From Solirubrobacteraceae bacterium (lineage in GTDB: Bacteria > Actinomycetota > Thermoleophilia > Solirubrobacterales > Solirubrobacteraceae), in assembly GCA_030149625.1 (NCBI GenBank), contig JASLHP010000120.1, forward strand, positions 1 through 5,380: DNA of 5,380 nucleotides, in the 5' to 3' direction. Of this stretch, positions 5,241 through 5,380 are shown in pieces. Under the pieces are notes generated by a model that ran no database searches, had not been told where the DNA came from, and worked only from the letters and a program-made list of their open reading frames with translations. The translations under genes and the position numbers were made by a program. Every line of letters begins with the position of its first letter. Within the stretch, counting starts at the first letter, position 1.

Positions 5241-5380
5241 GGCGTGAACAGCCCGCCTGGCGCGCCGCTGCCCAGGCACGCCGCGGTCACGAGCGGCTTG
5301 AGCACGAGCAGCACGGCGAGCAGCGCCACGCTCAGCTTTGCCACGAGCGCCATCTGCACCACCGGTTTGCCGTTGCCGAG
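5240..5380 (-). pseudogene. Inverted internal fragment of the ClC gene (47 codons)
   Basis: Read on the minus strand from 5380, the sequence gives LGNGKPVVQMALVAKLSVAL, continues with a Leu/Val-rich membrane helix and KPLVTAACLGSGAPGGLFTP, then hits a stop (TAG, 5239-5237) formed by the junction. The fragment holds the GSGxPGGxFxP motif of the second half of ClC proteins. It is the segment expected directly after the LSLAY that ends the plus-strand gene, bar perhaps two or three residues. It has no start of its own and is not a separate gene. Either the DNA is inverted in place or the sequence is a chimera at a contig end. Confidence 0.87.

Overview
The window is GC-rich throughout, with short AT-rich patches only between genes. 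It reads like Actinomycetota DNA, most likely class Thermoleophilia (Solirubrobacterales: Conexibacter, Solirubrobacter or Patulibacter-like). This placement is an inference. It rests on the G/C-ended codons, the GTG starts, a Ser-Thr kinase/STAS partner-switching pair, and a C-terminal beta domain in one secreted protein (VPAAGRL..GKGV..VSR...LTVRVTLTKA) that I associate with secreted proteins of that order. No rRNA, tRNA or taxonomic marker is present.

Layout, right to left along the minus strand, which carries nearly everything: a cytochrome P450 (3048-4280); a 200-base AT-rich gap with a strong inverted repeat; a secreted Leu-rich/Gly-rich protein (1525-2847); a 159-base gap with two inverted repeats; then an apparent operon of a STAS anti-anti-sigma factor (982-1365), an anti-sigma serine kinase (564-980) and a secreted heptapeptide-repeat protein (1-538, cut by the left edge). 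This last gene has a GTG start and no in-frame ATG, so a simple ATG-based scan misses it. Its signal peptide, ten [LVT]-P-x-[VI]-x-V-x repeats and Gly/Ser tail are clear. On the plus strand, a ClC-family chloride channel/transporter gene starts at 4383, divergent from the P450. A perfect 6-6-6 inverted repeat in the shared 102-base gap abuts a likely P450 -10 box.

The most striking anomaly is in the ClC gene. The reading frame is a good ClC protein up to Tyr286 (base 5240). From there to the right edge the plus-strand translation is nonsense, while the minus strand of 5240-5380 encodes 47 residues of exactly the ClC segment that should come next, ending in the family motif GSGAPGGLFTP. The segment is therefore inverted. 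The window may be a whole contig (odd length, both edges inside genes), so a chimeric fold-back or assembly error at a contig end is the leading explanation. A true inversion that breaks the gene remains possible.

How the genes may work together: the STAS protein and kinase form the standard partner-switching pair (RsbV/RsbW or SpoIIAA/SpoIIAB type) that controls a sigma factor. No sigma factor is in the window. The next gene in the same run instead encodes an exported repeat protein, and another exported Gly-rich protein lies just upstream, suggesting a link between this switch and the cell surface. The P450 and ClC genes look like unrelated neighbours.
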